NCBI RefSeq assembly: GCF_001543245.1
Contig: NZ_CP014163.1
Span: 248,001 to 312,000, forward strand
Length of the DNA stretch: 64,000 bases
Source: Aerococcus urinaehominis
GTDB lineage: Bacteria; Bacillota; Bacilli; Lactobacillales; Aerococcaceae
Direction of reading: 5' to 3'
Shown: positions 27,229 through 37,350 of the stretch, piece by piece
Numbering within the stretch: the stretch's first letter is position 1
How the letters are laid out: each line of letters starts with the position of its first letter
Translations under genes and position numbers: made by a program
Notes under the pieces: model-generated
What the model was told of the DNA's origin: nothing
The model's input: the letters and a program-made list of their open reading frames with translations, nothing else
Databases searched by the model: none

Positions 27229-29145
27229 TTATTCCGCTAATTCTGCTAACTCTTCCCAATAAATCATCTTAGCCTCTAGGTCAATCTCAATTGCTTCTTT
27301 CTCTCTTTGCAGGTCAGCCAACTTACCGTAGTCAGACCCGGAGACAGTCATCTCTTCATCAATCTGACTAAGTCGGTCTTCCAATGCAGAAATTTGGTCT
27401 TCAATCACAGCCCAATCTTGCTTTTCTTGCCAGGTCATTCGGCGTTTCTTGGCTGCATCTGAACCACTTTTTTCTTGACTTGAAACATGTTTAGTTGGTT
27501 CTTGTTTTTTATCGGAAACTGGCTGACTTGCCATAGCATGGTCAGCCTGGCTGGCTTCATAGTCGCTGTAATTGCCATAGAAAAGGTGTGTTGTCCGACT
27601 GGTACGGTCAGCAACAAGTAGCTTGTCGGCTAATTTGTCTAAGAAGTAGCGATCATGAGAAACGGTGATGACAGCTCCAGCAAAATCAGCCAAATAGTCT
27701 TCTAAAACAGTTAAAGTATCGATATCTAAATCATTGGTTGGCTCATCTAGGAAGAGCACATTCGGCCGTTGCATCAGTAATTGCAGGAGATAAAGTCGTT
27801 TCTTTTCTCCTCCTGACAGGCTAGCGATTAAAGCACCGTGGCTAGGCCGTGGGAAAAGAAAGGTTTCTAGCATCTGGGCTGCTGACAAAGACCGCCCATC
27901 AGCGTAAACATATTCATTGGCTACTTCCTGAATATAGTTAATTAAGCGCTCATCTTCAGGCAAATCAACTGCTAACTGGTCAAAATAGGCCAAGCGAACC
28001 GTCTCACCAAGCTCAATTGTCCCTGCTAGGGGTGGGATTAAGCCTGCAATTGTGTTTAAAAGCGTAGATTTTCCCACACCATTATCACCGATAATACCAA
28101 TTCTATCCCGATTTTGAACCAGCAAATTGATATCTTTTAAGAGGGGGTGACTTGCTTCATAGCCAACGGCTACCTGTTCAAGACTAATTACCTTATTCCC
28201 TAGACGCTGACCTTCAAAATCTAAATTGAGGTCTTGACTAGCTGTTTTTCCTTTAAGAGATTCTTCTAAATTTTCAAAACGATTAATTCGGGCCTGCTGC
28301 TTAGTTGTCCGTGCTTTAGCACCCTTACGCATCCAGGCTAATTCTTGTTGATACAGCTTTTTTTGTTTCGCCAAATGGGATGCTTGGTGGGCTTCTTCTT
28401 CCGCTCGCTGAGTCAGGTAGTCCTGGTAATTACCTTGATATTCCTTTAGCTGACCATCTTGCAAAGCAAACATGCGATCAGCAACCCGATCTAAAAAATA
28501 GCGATCATGGGTTACCACTAAAACTGACTTTTTATAATTATGAATATAATCCTCTAACCACTTTACCATGTCAAAATCTAGGTGGTTAGTCGGTTCGTCC
28601 ATGAGTAGAAGATCAGGCTCATCAATCAATACCTTGGCTAGTCCAATGCGCTTACGTTGGCCACCAGAAAGTTCACTTACCTGTTGGTCAAGCTGGTTAA
28701 TACCGAGCTTATTTAAAATTGTACGGATTTTAGTATCCAACTGCCAGCCAGCTTCCTGGTTCATGCGTTGCTCTAGTTGGCTAAAGCGTTGCTGACACGT
28801 TAGATCATCAGGCGCTAATGCTAAAGCATTAGTTGCTTCTTCATAAGCCTTGACTAGGGCTACTTGCGGACTATCCCCGGCATAAATGGTCTCAAAAATG
28901 GTTAACTTAGGATTTAAATCAGGATCTTGAGCAACTAAGGCAACCGTGAAATCTTTAGCTTTCTCGGTATCGCCCGCATCAACCTCATCCTGACCAGATA
29001 AGATTTGCAGCAGCGTAGACTTACCTGAACCATTGGCTCCCACTAAACCGATATGGTCTCCACCCTTTATAAAGAAGGAAACATTATCTAATAATTGCTT
29101 GATGCCATAGGTCTTGGACCAATTTTCGGCTTTAAAATCTTTCAC
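27229..29145 (-). CDS. ABC-F ATPase, YfmR/Uup-like
   Basis: Cytoplasmic ATPase with two nucleotide-binding domains and no membrane part, of the ABC-F class that acts on ribosomes. Domain 1 has GANGSGKSTLLQILSG (about residue 37) and LSGGQRKRIGLAKVL. Domain 2 has GDNGVGKSTLLNTIAG (about 354) and LSGGEKKRLYLLQLL. The two are joined by the P-site linker around residues 240-310. A C-terminal coiled coil (about 560-638) is typical of YfmR and Uup, proteins linked to rescue of stalled translation. The start is GTG (29143-29145) with an AAAGGGG site. The antibiotic-resistance ABC-F group is less likely, because those usually lack this C-terminal domain. Confidence 0.9.
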   Translation of the reverse strand: MKDFKAENWSKTYGIKQLLDNVSFFIKGGDHIGLVGANGSGKSTLLQILSGQDEVDAGDTEKAKDFTVALVAQDPDLNPKLTIFETIYAGDSPQVALVKAYEEATNALALAPDDLTCQQRFSQLEQRMNQEAGWQLDTKIRTILNKLGINQLDQQVSELSGGQRKRIGLAKVLIDEPDLLLMDEPTNHLDFDMVKWLEDYIHNYKKSVLVVTHDRYFLDRVADRMFALQDGQLKEYQGNYQDYLTQRAEEEAHQASHLAKQKKLYQQELAWMRKGAKARTTKQQARINRFENLEESLKGKTASQDLNLDFEGQRLGNKVISLEQVAVGYEASHPLLKDINLLVQNRDRIGIIGDNGVGKSTLLNTIAGLIPPLAGTIELGETVRLAYFDQLAVDLPEDERLINYIQEVANEYVYADGRSLSAAQMLETFLFPRPSHGALIASLSGGEKKRLYLLQLLMQRPNVLFLDEPTNDLDIDTLTVLEDYLADFAGAVITVSHDRYFLDKLADKLLVADRTSRTTHLFYGNYSDYEASQADHAMASQPVSDKKQEPTKHVSSQEKSGSDAAKKRRMTWQEKQDWAVIEDQISALEDRLSQIDEEMTVSGSDYGKLADLQREKEAIEIDLEAKMIYWEELAELAE

Positions 29146-29179
29146 GAGCGTAACTGCCCCTTTCTAAATCATCCCTACC

Positions 29180-29188
29180 ATTTTAGCA
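29180..29188 (-). promoter_or_regulatory. Possible extended -10 promoter of the ABC-F gene
   Basis: TGC-TAAAAT on the minus strand (hexamer 29180-29185), about 35 bases before the GTG start. No clear -35. Confidence 0.35.
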
Positions 29189-29247
29189 TAAGCCAAATAG
29201 ATTGGCATTAAAAGCCCACTTGACCCGATTCAGAAATTATTTACTAT

Positions 29248-29278
29248 CAAAAAAGCCGGTAGGATAATTCTACCGGCT
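29248..29278 (-). terminator. fhs terminator
   Basis: AGCCGGTAG (29254-29262) and CTACCGGCT (29270-29278) form a 9-bp stem with a 7-base loop. On the minus strand it is followed by TTTTTGATAG, 20 bases past the fhs stop. Confidence 0.88.
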
Positions 29279-29298
29279 GGTTATCGGCTATAAAATTA

Positions 29299-30978
29299 TT
29301 AAAACAGGCCTTTAATATTACCCTTGCTATCCACGTCCATATTCATGGCAGCCGGCTGCTTGGGCAGGCCAGGCATGGTTAAGACATTACCAGTCAAGGC
29401 AACTATAAAACCGGCTCCGATTTTTGGCACGAGTTCGCGCACTTGGATATCAAATCCCTGAGGCCGTCCTACTGCTGTGGCATCATCAGATAGAGAATAC
29501 TGGGTTTTCGCCATACAAACTGGCAACTGGCCCCAGCCGTTCTTCTCAAAAGCTTTAACTTGGCCCTGAGCCTTTTTAGACAAGGCGACTCGATTACCGC
29601 CGTACACAGTCTCCACAATCGCATTCATTTTGTCGACTAGGCTGGTTTCTTCAGCCTTATAAAGCGGCATAAAGTCAGCAGCTTGCTGGTTCTCAACCAA
29701 GTCAACAAGGGCCTGAGCTAGGGCGACACCGCCCTGCCCCCCATCAGCCCAAACAGTTGATGGTAGACAATCCACCCCATATTCCGCGCAACCAGCTACA
29801 ACTGCAGCAATTTCAGCCTCGGTATCCTGACTAAAACAATTAAGAGCGACGACAACTGGTAGCTGATAGGCCTGCATCGATTCAATATGTTTGGCCAAAT
29901 TTGTTAGACCAGCTTTAACCGCTGCCACATCTTCACCCTTTTCCAGATCAGCCTGAGCGTCGCCACCATGTAGTTTAAGTGAGCGAATAGTAGCCACAAT
30001 AACTACGGCATCTGGTGCCTTACCTAGAACAGGTACTTTTATATCTAAGAATTTCTCTCCACCCAAGTCAGCACCGAAACCAGCTTCAGTCACAACATAA
30101 TCAGCAAGTTTTAAGGCTGCACGTGTAGCAATCACAGAGCTACAACCGTGCGCAATATTAGCGAAGGGACCGCCATGAACAAAGGCTGGCGTATGTTCAA
30201 GTGATTGCACCAAGTTAGGAGCAAGCGCATCCTTGAGTAATAAAGTTAAGGCGCCCTGACAGCCTAAGTCTTTAACAGTAACAGGCTCCCGGTCCAAATT
30301 ATCGCCAATGACAATGCGACCCAAGCGCTCACGCATGTCTTCTAAATCGGTTGCTAAGCATAGAATTGCCATAATTTCTGAAGCAACAGTAATGTCAAAA
30401 CCATCTTGACGTGGGTAACCATTTAGGGGACCACCTAAGCCAACCGTTACCTGGCGTAAGGCACGATCATTTAAGTCAACCACCCGCTTCCAGGTTACCC
30501 GGCGGCTATCAATTCTAAGACTATTACCATGATGGATGTGGTTATCAATCATCGCTGACAAGGCATTGTTAGCTGTGGTAATGGCATGCATGTCCCCTGT
30601 AAAGTGCAGGTTAATATCTTCCATAGGTACAATTTGCGCATAACCACCACCAGCAGCGCCCCCTTTGATGCCCATGGTCGGCCCTAATGATGGCTCACGC
30701 AAGGCCACCATAGCTTGTTTACCCAAGCGATTTAAAGCATCCCCTAGGCCAACGGTCGTGGTCGTTTTACCTTCACCAGCTGGGGTCGGATTGATAGCTG
30801 TTACTAGTATTAGTTTCCCATCATTTTTATTTTCAAACTGGTCCAAAGTGGCTAAAGGTATTTTAGCCTTATAATTACCATACATATCAATTTCATCTCG
30901 ATCAATGCCAAGCTTTTCGGCAATTTTACGAATAGGTAGTTTCTTATTATTTTGCGCAATTTCAATATCTGTTAGCAT
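29299..30978 (-). CDS. fhs: Formate-tetrahydrofolate ligase
   Basis: ATP-dependent enzyme that joins formate to tetrahydrofolate, giving 10-formyl-THF for purine synthesis. The P-loop region [18 protein letters not shown] (about residue 66) and [20 protein letters not shown] (about 108) are family signatures. The 559 residues match the usual 556 or so. The N-terminus [20 protein letters not shown] is typical. It is monocistronic with its own terminator. Formate is likely to come from the PflB reaction encoded at 8.3-10.6 kb. Confidence 0.98.
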   Translation of the reverse strand: MLTDIEIAQNNKKLPIRKIAEKLGIDRDEIDMYGNYKAKIPLATLDQFENKNDGKLILVTAINPTPAGEGKTTTTVGLGDALNRLGKQAMVALREPSLGPTMGIKGGAAGGGYAQIVPMEDINLHFTGDMHAITTANNALSAMIDNHIHHGNSLRIDSRRVTWKRVVDLNDRALRQVTVGLGGPLNGYPRQDGFDITVASEIMAILCLATDLEDMRERLGRIVIGDNLDREPVTVKDLGCQGALTLLLKDALAPNLVQSLEHTPAFVHGGPFANIAHGCSSVIATRAALKLADYVVTEAGFGADLGGEKFLDIKVPVLGKAPDAVVIVATIRSLKLHGGDAQADLEKGEDVAAVKAGLTNLAKHIESMQAYQLPVVVALNCFSQDTEAEIAAVVAGCAEYGVDCLPSTVWADGGQGGVALAQALVDLVENQQAADFMPLYKAEETSLVDKMNAIVETVYGGNRVALSKKAQGQVKAFEKNGWGQLPVCMAKTQYSLSDDATAVGRPQGFDIQVRELVPKIGAGFIVALTGNVLTMPGLPKQPAAMNMDVDSKGNIKGLF

Positions 30979-31012
30979 GGATATCCCTCACTTTTGTTTT
31001 CATTCCTCGCTC

Positions 31013-31021
31013 ATTTTACCA
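31013..31021 (-). promoter_or_regulatory. Likely extended -10 promoter of fhs
   Basis: TGG-TAAAAT on the minus strand (hexamer 31013-31018), about 35 bases before the fhs ATG. Confidence 0.4.
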
Positions 31022-31030
31022 TAGACTATA

Positions 31031-31056
31031 AAAAAGAGGACGGGTAAACCATCCTC
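31031..31056 (-). terminator. lepA terminator
   Basis: On the minus strand GAGGATGG pairs with CCGTCCTC (one mismatch), followed by TTTTTTATAG. It starts 24 bases past the lepA stop. Confidence 0.72.
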
Positions 31057-31079
31057 AAGTCAAAATATTATTTTCACAA

Positions 31080-32912
31080 TTAGCGATTATCTTCATCATC
31101 CATGTCAAGAATAGCTAAGAAGGCTTCTTGCGGCACTTCTACTGAACCAATCGCTTTCATCCGCTTCTTACCTTCCTTTTGCTTCTCTAGCAGTTTACGC
31201 TTACGAGATACATCCCCACCATAACACTTAGCCAAAACATTCTTGCGTAAGGCTTTAATATTGGTACGGGCAATAATCTTGTGACCAATAGCTGCCTGAA
31301 TAGGAATTTCAAATTGTTGGCGTGGGATAACTTCTTTTAATTTTGATGTCAAGGCTCGACCGCGGTCATAGGCAAAGTCCTTGTGCACAATAATAGACAG
31401 GGCATCGACTACTTCACCATTTAGTAAAATGTCTAATTTTACCAACTGAGAAGGTTGGTAACCGATGATTTCATAATCTAATGAAGCATAGCCTCGAGTA
31501 GAAGATTTCAACCGATCAAAGAAGTCAAACACGATCTCTCCTAGAGGAATTTCATAAATCACATTAACCCGGATATCATCTAGATAGTTCATGGTCACAA
31601 AGTTGCCCCGCTTACGTTGGGCCAGCTCCATAACTGCCCCGATATAGTCCTGGGGCACCATGATTTCAGCCTTTACATAAGGTTCTTCAATATGGTCGAT
31701 TTCAGTAGCATCAGGCATCTCTGACGGGTTAGCGACATCAACCACTGTGCCATCAGTTTTATAAGCCTTATAGATAACTGATGGTGAAGTCATGATTAGG
31801 TCTAGGTCAAATTCCCGTTCCAAACGCTCCTGGATAACATCCATATGTAAGAGTCCTAAAAATCCACAACGGAAGCCGAAGCCTAAAGCCTGAGAAGATT
31901 CTGGTTCAAAATCTAAGGAAGCATCATTTAATTGTAGTCGCTCTAGGGCTTCCCGCAAATCACTGTAATCAGATGAATCTACTGGGTAGAGGCCACAGTA
32001 AACCATGGGATTCATTTTTTGATAACCAGGTAGGGCTTCTTCTGCCGGCCGATCGGCTAGTGTAATCGTATCACCAACCTGAGTATCCTGAATGGTCTTA
32101 ATCGCCGCCGCTAAATACCCCACATCACCAGTCGTTAAATAATCGCGAGGCACTGGATTAGGTGACATGACGCCAACCTCAGTCACCTCAAAAGTCTTGC
32201 CATTAGACATCAATTGAATGGTGTCACCCGGCTTGACCATGCCGTTTTGAACATTGATAGATAAGATAACACCCCGGTAAGCGTCGTAGACAGAGTCAAA
32301 GATTAAAGCTTGTAAGGGTTCATCTATGTCACCAGCCGGTGCTGGCACTTTATCAACAATTTGCTCAAGAATTTCTTCAATCCCGATACCTGCCTTGGCA
32401 GAGGCCAATACTGCCTCTGAAGCATCTAAGCCTATAACATCTTCAATTTCTTGACGAACCCGCTCAGGATCAGCGGCAGGCAGGTCAATTTTATTGATAA
32501 CAGGAATCAATTCCAAGTCATTATCAAGGGCCAGATATACATTAGCTAGGGTCTGAGCCTCAATACCTTGGGCGGCATCGACAACTAAGATTGCCCCTTC
32601 ACAAGCAGCCAAAGACCGTGAAACTTCATAAGAAAAATCCACATGACCCGGTGTGTCAATTAAATGGAAGATATAGGTTTCTCCGTCCTGGGCCTTATAT
32701 TCCAATTCGACAGCATTTAATTTAATGGTAATGCCCCGCTCCTGTTCTAGATCCATAGAGTCCAACAGCTGGTCATGCATCTCACGATCTGACACCGTGC
32801 CCGTTTTCTGTAAAATACGGTCTGCTAGCGTAGACTTACCGTGGTCGATATGGGCAATGATGGAAAAATTCCTAATCTTATCTTGTCTTTTTTTTATTTC
32901 ATTTTTATTCAT
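31080..32912 (-). CDS. lepA: Elongation factor 4 (LepA)
   Basis: Ribosomal GTPase that back-translocates or helps assembly of ribosomes. G1 [14 protein letters not shown] (about residue 20), G2 region RGITIK, G3 [16 protein letters not shown] (about 87) and G4 NKIDLP (about 141) are all intact. The LepA-specific C-terminal domain ends in [20 protein letters not shown] and [20 protein letters not shown], split across two adjoining motifs. Length is 610 aa. It has an AAGGAG site and a near-consensus promoter. Confidence 0.98.
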   Translation of the reverse strand: MNKNEIKKRQDKIRNFSIIAHIDHGKSTLADRILQKTGTVSDREMHDQLLDSMDLEQERGITIKLNAVELEYKAQDGETYIFHLIDTPGHVDFSYEVSRSLAACEGAILVVDAAQGIEAQTLANVYLALDNDLELIPVINKIDLPAADPERVRQEIEDVIGLDASEAVLASAKAGIGIEEILEQIVDKVPAPAGDIDEPLQALIFDSVYDAYRGVILSINVQNGMVKPGDTIQLMSNGKTFEVTEVGVMSPNPVPRDYLTTGDVGYLAAAIKTIQDTQVGDTITLADRPAEEALPGYQKMNPMVYCGLYPVDSSDYSDLREALERLQLNDASLDFEPESSQALGFGFRCGFLGLLHMDVIQERLEREFDLDLIMTSPSVIYKAYKTDGTVVDVANPSEMPDATEIDHIEEPYVKAEIMVPQDYIGAVMELAQRKRGNFVTMNYLDDIRVNVIYEIPLGEIVFDFFDRLKSSTRGYASLDYEIIGYQPSQLVKLDILLNGEVVDALSIIVHKDFAYDRGRALTSKLKEVIPRQQFEIPIQAAIGHKIIARTNIKALRKNVLAKCYGGDVSRKRKLLEKQKEGKKRMKAIGSVEVPQEAFLAILDMDDEDNR

Positions 32913-32945
32913 TGTCCATCTCCTTAACTTGATTCAGCATGCTAT

Positions 32946-32974
32946 ATTATAGCAAAAGTCTCTCAGACTAGCAA
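32946..32974 (-). promoter_or_regulatory. lepA promoter
   Basis: On the minus strand -35 TTGCTA (32969-32974), a 17-base spacer and -10 TATAAT (32946-32951) with a TGC extension. This is one of the best matches to consensus in the window. Confidence 0.75.
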
Positions 32975-33001
32975 TTTAATCCCTAGTATTACCCATTCAT
33001 T

Positions 33002-33027
33002 ACAAAAGGAGCCAATTAAGGCTCCTT
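33002..33027 (-). terminator. Terminator of the DUF4767-like lipoprotein gene
   Basis: AAGGAGCC (33006-33013) and GGCTCCTT (33020-33027) with loop AATTAA; the minus-strand tail is TTTGT. It lies 45 bases past the stop. Confidence 0.65.
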
Positions 33028-33071
33028 GGTTAATAGTTTCATAGCTATTTACAATATCCTGGCTCTCGACT

Positions 33072-33749
33072 CTATTGATTTACAATTGACGCAAAACCAT
33101 CTTGTAAAGCCTGGTTATCTGTAATCGTGAAGTAGAAATAATTATGCTCATTACCCTGATTTTGACCAGAGTAGAGCACTAGTGGCTCTCCTTGGTGGAT
33201 AACGAAAAGATATAGGTGCGCAGCAGGTTCATTACTGGTCTCAATATCCGAGTAGACAGCTACAATTTGATAATTATCAGCAGAGCGACCGACCTGATAC
33301 CAAGACATATTAACAAGCTGGTCATTTAATACTGGCCTAATATGTGAATTTTCAGCAATTAAAGCATCTGGTACTAGTGGGCCATAAAAGCTAACCGGAT
33401 TATCAGGACTATAAGCAAGGTAACTTTGCCCCATCTCTGCTCCCCAGCTGGCCATAAAATCAGCTAATTGGATATCTTTTTCAGCTGACCAATACACAGG
33501 ATTTTGGTCTTGATTAGTCGACTGTTCTTGGTTAATTTGACCACTAGTCATCTGATTATTGTCACCAATCTGACTTTCAGATTCTGACTGCATCACCGAA
33601 TGAGACTGGCTAGCCCCTTTAGCAGGTTTAACTGTTTGGGCACTTGAACTAGGCTTAGCAGCTTCTGATTCATTTGCTCCATGGTCAGTTTGCTTTTGGC
33701 ACCCTGCTAAAGACACCAAGGCTAGTAGTAAACAAAGTTTCTCTTTCAT
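33072..33749 (-). CDS. Lipoprotein with DUF4767-like domain
   Basis: Surface lipoprotein of unknown function. The signal peptide MKEKLCLLLALVSLAGCQKQ has lipobox LAGC with the lipidated Cys near residue 17. A Ser/Gln/Asn-rich linker (about residues 20-85) spans the wall. The C-terminal 140 residues begin with YWSAEKDIQLADFMASWG, which resembles the DUF4767 domain found in Lactobacillales lipoproteins. That match is from memory of the domain pattern and should be treated as probable. It has an AAGGAGG site and is monocistronic between lepA and the GH3 gene. Confidence 0.78.
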   Translation of the reverse strand: MKEKLCLLLALVSLAGCQKQTDHGANESEAAKPSSSAQTVKPAKGASQSHSVMQSESESQIGDNNQMTSGQINQEQSTNQDQNPVYWSAEKDIQLADFMASWGAEMGQSYLAYSPDNPVSFYGPLVPDALIAENSHIRPVLNDQLVNMSWYQVGRSADNYQIVAVYSDIETSNEPAAHLYLFVIHQGEPLVLYSGQNQGNEHNYFYFTITDNQALQDGFASIVNQ

Positions 33750-33923
33750 TATAATCCCTCCTTATATAGCTAAAGTAACAAATAAGCGTGTCAGTAGGCA
33801 CCCTAAATATATCCCATGCCTAGCCAATCGGCAAGCACTAACTGAGCTTTTCCAGATTGTTTTTAAAGTTTTAAACGAGTCATTTTATTTATCAGCAAAA
33901 CTTATCTACAAGCAAATTATCAT

Positions 33924-33962
33924 CAAAAAACCACCAAATCTCCTTTACTTGGATTCGGTGGC
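33924..33962 (-). terminator. GH3 gene terminator
   Basis: On the minus strand CCACCGAATC pairs with GATTTGGTGG (one mismatch) and is followed by TTTTTTGATG. It lies about 33 bases past the stop. The rest of the gap before the DUF4767-like gene (33750-33923) shows only A/T-rich DNA that should hold that gene's promoter. Confidence 0.8.
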
Positions 33963-33994
33963 TTCTGGTCTAACTAATTATTGTAAAATCTAAA

Positions 33995-36184
33995 CTACTT
34001 ATCATAATTTAATCCAAAACCATATTTGTAGACATTACCTTGGCTGTCCTTATAAGCATAAGGTATCTCCATATGTTTTTCTTTATCGTAACCAGGTACA
34101 TCATTAGGCGATACACATTGGCCATTTTCATCGACAGCCACTGCTTCATTAGAAGCTGGTAAGGTAATCGGTAATCTACCCTTGGCCTCAGCTTGACCTG
34201 TTTGTACCTCTAGGATAGCTTCTAAATAAGTATCGAAGGAAGCTGTCATGGCATCAGCTAGCGGCTCGACTTGGTCAACAATAAATGGCATGTCAAAGTT
34301 CACATTAACTACCAACTGATCAACATATTGGCGGATATCCGCTAAACGTTCCGTGTCAACTTGAGTAGCCTGATGAACCTGTAGATCAAGATAGTCATCT
34401 GTCGCTTCAAAGTATGAGCCAGAAACTGGTTCAGCAAAGACAAAAGCGATATCAGCTTGCGTATAATCATCAACCAATTCCCAATCAGGGAAGCTTGCCT
34501 GGATTTTTTCGCGTAGGTCCTGATTATAGGCTGCCAGGCTATCTGGTTCCCCTTCTTTAACTTTTTCAGGGTCAATTTCCTGGGTCATTAATTCCACATA
34601 GACTTTTTTACCTTTAGTTTGGTCAGCTTTCAATGGCAAGGTCTTGTTTTCATTTTTCAATAGTACAACTGAGTCTTGGTGGGCTTGCTTAGCCGTTGCT
34701 AGACTTTCAGGTGTACGCAGAGCATCATCAGCCCCCTCCAAGTCAGCATAAGGATCTTCAAATAGACCCAATTGGAAGAGTTCTGTTAAGCTTTCAACCA
34801 CGCGTTGGTTAACCGTGGCCTCATCCACTTGCCCAGATTCGATGGCCTCTTGGAAAACCTCTACTTCATTAGTGCCTGATACCACACTAGAACCTGCTTC
34901 AAGCATCTTGGCTGCCCGTTCAACTTTGTTTAAGTCCTCAGCACCCCAGGCCATACCGTCAAGTACCCCTGTATCTGTATTCACATAGCCTTTAAAGCCC
35001 ATTTTATCGCGTAAAAGCTCTTGAATGAACTGGTGATTATAAGCAAATGCTACTTCCTCATCAAATTCACCCTTGAACGGGGCTTGAGGCGTGTGAGATT
35101 TATCGTTAGACGGAATAGCGTAATAAGGCATGATTGAGCTCGTGCCAGCATCAATAGCCGCTTGGAATGGAGGCAAGTGGTAGGCCTCTAAACTGCCTTC
35201 AGTGGCATAAACATTAAATTTACCTTCTTCATAGTGGGGATCAAAACCATTCTCGCGGGCACCACCACCAGGGAAGTGTTTAGTAGTTAGGGCAACTGAA
35301 TTTTCATTTAGGCTTTCGCCTTGATAGTTTGGAATAATGGTTTTGATATATGTGCTGATTTGGTCAGGGTTTTCACCAAAGGTTCCGTAAGTTCGATACC
35401 AACGTGGATCGGTTGCAGTATCAACCATGTACATATAGCCCTTACGGATATTGCTAGCCATAAATTCTTGGTGACCAATTTGGGCAAATTGACTAATCAT
35501 ATCTTGGTTGTCACCAGCCGCTAAACCAAGGGTACCGGGGAAACGGGTGAAGTGGTGGTTATCACTCTCAGCATTGTATTTGGCTTTATCATTTTCATTA
35601 CGGGAGTTGGAAGCTACAATGACTGGAATACCCAAACGTGACTCTTCAGCTACTTCTTGTAAGGTATTAATCCAGGTCGCAATTTCTTCAGCTGACTTAT
35701 CTTCCCTCACAATAAAGTGGCGGATATGCTTATCATTAAGCATCACTGTAGTTGGATATTGGGTCTGTCCCTTGAATGGCCCTTCTTCATGGACTTTTTC
35801 AACCTCTAAGAGAATACCATCATGGCTGGTTTCCTCTCCTTCTTTAGCTGAGGCCCCCATAGGCAGATCATAAATAACCATTTGACCAGCTTTTTCCGCA
35901 GGTGTCATGAGTGAAACAAGGTTTTCTGCCCTTTCTCTAGGCGTTAAACGCCAGTCTTCATAGGGTGTCAATTCACCATCCTTATTCAAATCCTTGAAGG
36001 CTAGGCCATCAACCTCGATGGTTTGCGCTGAACGAGACTCAAACTGACGTTGGTCTTTCTCATTTTTATAGGCCGTCTCGACCTTGGTCTCACTTTGGCT
36101 GCTAGTCTGGTCGTCCCCAGATTGACCTTGGCAGGCTGCCAATAAAAAGGCTGCTGCTGTGACTAGATAAAATGATTTTCTCAT
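33995..36184 (-). CDS. Glycoside hydrolase family 3 lipoprotein
   Basis: Cell-surface glycosidase, probably a beta-glucosidase-type enzyme releasing sugar from oligosaccharides. The signal peptide ends in lipobox LAAC with the Cys near residue 18. The GH3 N-terminal barrel shows ALTTKHFPGGGARENGFDPH (about 300), and the nucleophile is likely the Asp in GYVNTDTGVLDG (about 403). The GH3 C-terminal domain (VVLLKNENKTLPLK, about 505) follows. At 729 aa it is full length. The ending YAYKDSQGNVYKYGFGLNYD is typical of this family. A cre inside its promoter suggests repression by preferred sugars. The substrate cannot be named with confidence. Confidence 0.9.
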   Translation of the reverse strand: MRKSFYLVTAAAFLLAACQGQSGDDQTSSQSETKVETAYKNEKDQRQFESRSAQTIEVDGLAFKDLNKDGELTPYEDWRLTPRERAENLVSLMTPAEKAGQMVIYDLPMGASAKEGEETSHDGILLEVEKVHEEGPFKGQTQYPTTVMLNDKHIRHFIVREDKSAEEIATWINTLQEVAEESRLGIPVIVASNSRNENDKAKYNAESDNHHFTRFPGTLGLAAGDNQDMISQFAQIGHQEFMASNIRKGYMYMVDTATDPRWYRTYGTFGENPDQISTYIKTIIPNYQGESLNENSVALTTKHFPGGGARENGFDPHYEEGKFNVYATEGSLEAYHLPPFQAAIDAGTSSIMPYYAIPSNDKSHTPQAPFKGEFDEEVAFAYNHQFIQELLRDKMGFKGYVNTDTGVLDGMAWGAEDLNKVERAAKMLEAGSSVVSGTNEVEVFQEAIESGQVDEATVNQRVVESLTELFQLGLFEDPYADLEGADDALRTPESLATAKQAHQDSVVLLKNENKTLPLKADQTKGKKVYVELMTQEIDPEKVKEGEPDSLAAYNQDLREKIQASFPDWELVDDYTQADIAFVFAEPVSGSYFEATDDYLDLQVHQATQVDTERLADIRQYVDQLVVNVNFDMPFIVDQVEPLADAMTASFDTYLEAILEVQTGQAEAKGRLPITLPASNEAVAVDENGQCVSPNDVPGYDKEKHMEIPYAYKDSQGNVYKYGFGLNYDK

Positions 36185-36216
36185 TTTAATCCCCCTCTAT
36201 AAATTGTGATAAGTCT

Positions 36217-36246
36217 AGTATAGTATAGCGCTTACATTTTTTGCAA
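36217..36246 (-). promoter_or_regulatory. GH3 promoter with cre in the spacer
   Basis: On the minus strand -35 TTGCAA (36241-36246), an 18-base spacer and -10 TATACT (36217-36222). The spacer contains TGTAAGCGCTATA (36224-36236), which matches the first 12 positions of the CcpA operator consensus. Binding there would block the promoter. Confidence 0.65.
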
Positions 36247-36380
36247 GTGAATATTAAAACAAACTTATCTTTGTAAGGTTTTTCCAATAAATTATTTTAC
36301 TATTAAAATAAGTGACTGTTACTAGAGACAGACTATATGCCTGTGATCAACCACACGCATTAGCTAATCGTGGCTAACCA

Positions 36381-37139
36381 TTAATCTTGATTAGCTTCCA
36401 GGATAGCTAATACTGGTTGCAAGGTCTCTTCAATATCAGCCTGGATAAATAGTTCGTCAGATCGGCTTTGTCCTAATCTTTGCTGATTTATGACAACAGT
36501 CTTCTGGCCATGAAAGTAATTAATTAGCTGGTTGGCGGGCGCTACTTGCAGGGAAGTCCCAGCAATAATTAATAAGTCAGCTGCCTGAATAGCAGAGACT
36601 GCTCCCTTTAAAGTATCGCCATCCAATCCTTCACCGAATAAAACTGCTGTTGACCGGACTAGTCCTTGATCATAGGGGCAATATGGTATTTTTTTATCAC
36701 TCAAGTCTAATTCCTGGTAGATATAATGTCTGCCACATCGACAACAATAAAAATCATACTGGTTGCCATGTAATGCCATGACTCGACTGGAGCCGGCCCG
36801 CTGGTGGAGACCATCTGCATTTTGAGTGACCACAGTGACCTGCTTGCCCAATTCTTCCAAGCGGACTGGAAATTCATGGGCAAGACTGGGTTCAATATCT
36901 GGATGGTACATATACTGCCATTGAAACTGGTAAAAGGCCTGGGGATGGTTGGCCAGACAGTCTTTACTCAACATATATTCAGGGGGCTGGTTAAAATGAC
37001 CAGTAACTTGGTTATAGAGACCGTCTGCTGATCTAAAATCAGGTATATCAGCTGCCGTAGAGACACCAGCTCCAGTAAAGTAAACAATTTTTTCGTTTTC
37101 AATAATTAAATCAACTAGTACTTGTACATTGTCTGTCAT
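36381..37139 (-). CDS. NAD-dependent protein deacylase, sirtuin family
   Basis: Removes acyl groups from lysines using NAD. The NAD-binding GAGVSTAADIPDFRS (about residue 22), TQNADGLHQRAG (about 108) and the catalytic His in MALHGNQYDF (about 127) are present, and the later GTSLQVAPAN is typical. The zinc ribbon reads CCRCG then CPYD, so the fourth usual Cys is Asp; zinc binding may be altered. I start at the ATG at 37137-37139 (252 aa) because AAGGAG lies ten bases before it; an ATG six codons upstream covers that site. It is downstream of trxA but separated from it by a strong terminator. Confidence 0.9.
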   Translation of the reverse strand: MTDNVQVLVDLIIENEKIVYFTGAGVSTAADIPDFRSADGLYNQVTGHFNQPPEYMLSKDCLANHPQAFYQFQWQYMYHPDIEPSLAHEFPVRLEELGKQVTVVTQNADGLHQRAGSSRVMALHGNQYDFYCCRCGRHYIYQELDLSDKKIPYCPYDQGLVRSTAVLFGEGLDGDTLKGAVSAIQAADLLIIAGTSLQVAPANQLINYFHGQKTVVINQQRLGQSRSDELFIQADIEETLQPVLAILEANQD

Positions 37140-37305
37140 TAATGAAACTCCTTCCATTTATTAGGTCAGTTTTAACTAAGCTATACGTCTACTATAGGAT
37201 AAAAAGCTGACCTTTCTCTAGTAAAAGTTTTTAGTAGATTAATTTAGCCATTAAGAATAAATATGTTCGCATGTCTATCGTAAGCTGACTGGAGCGAGTA
37301 TATAT

Positions 37306-37336
37306 ATAAAAAACCGCTAGCTTATCGCTAGCGGTT
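37306..37336 (-). terminator. trxA terminator
   Basis: AACCGCTAGC (37312-37321) and GCTAGCGGTT (37327-37336) form a perfect 10-bp stem with loop TTATC. It is followed by TTTTTATATATATA on the minus strand, 14 bases past the trxA stop. Confidence 0.92.
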
Positions 37337-37350
37337 AAATTAAGTCAGTA

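Noticed and set aside
27229-29145. Antibiotic-resistance ABC-F protein (Msr/Vga/Lsa/OptrA type)
   Set aside because: The length, linker and C-terminal coiled coil fit the housekeeping YfmR/Uup group, and the chromosomal setting beside thyA is not that of an acquired gene.
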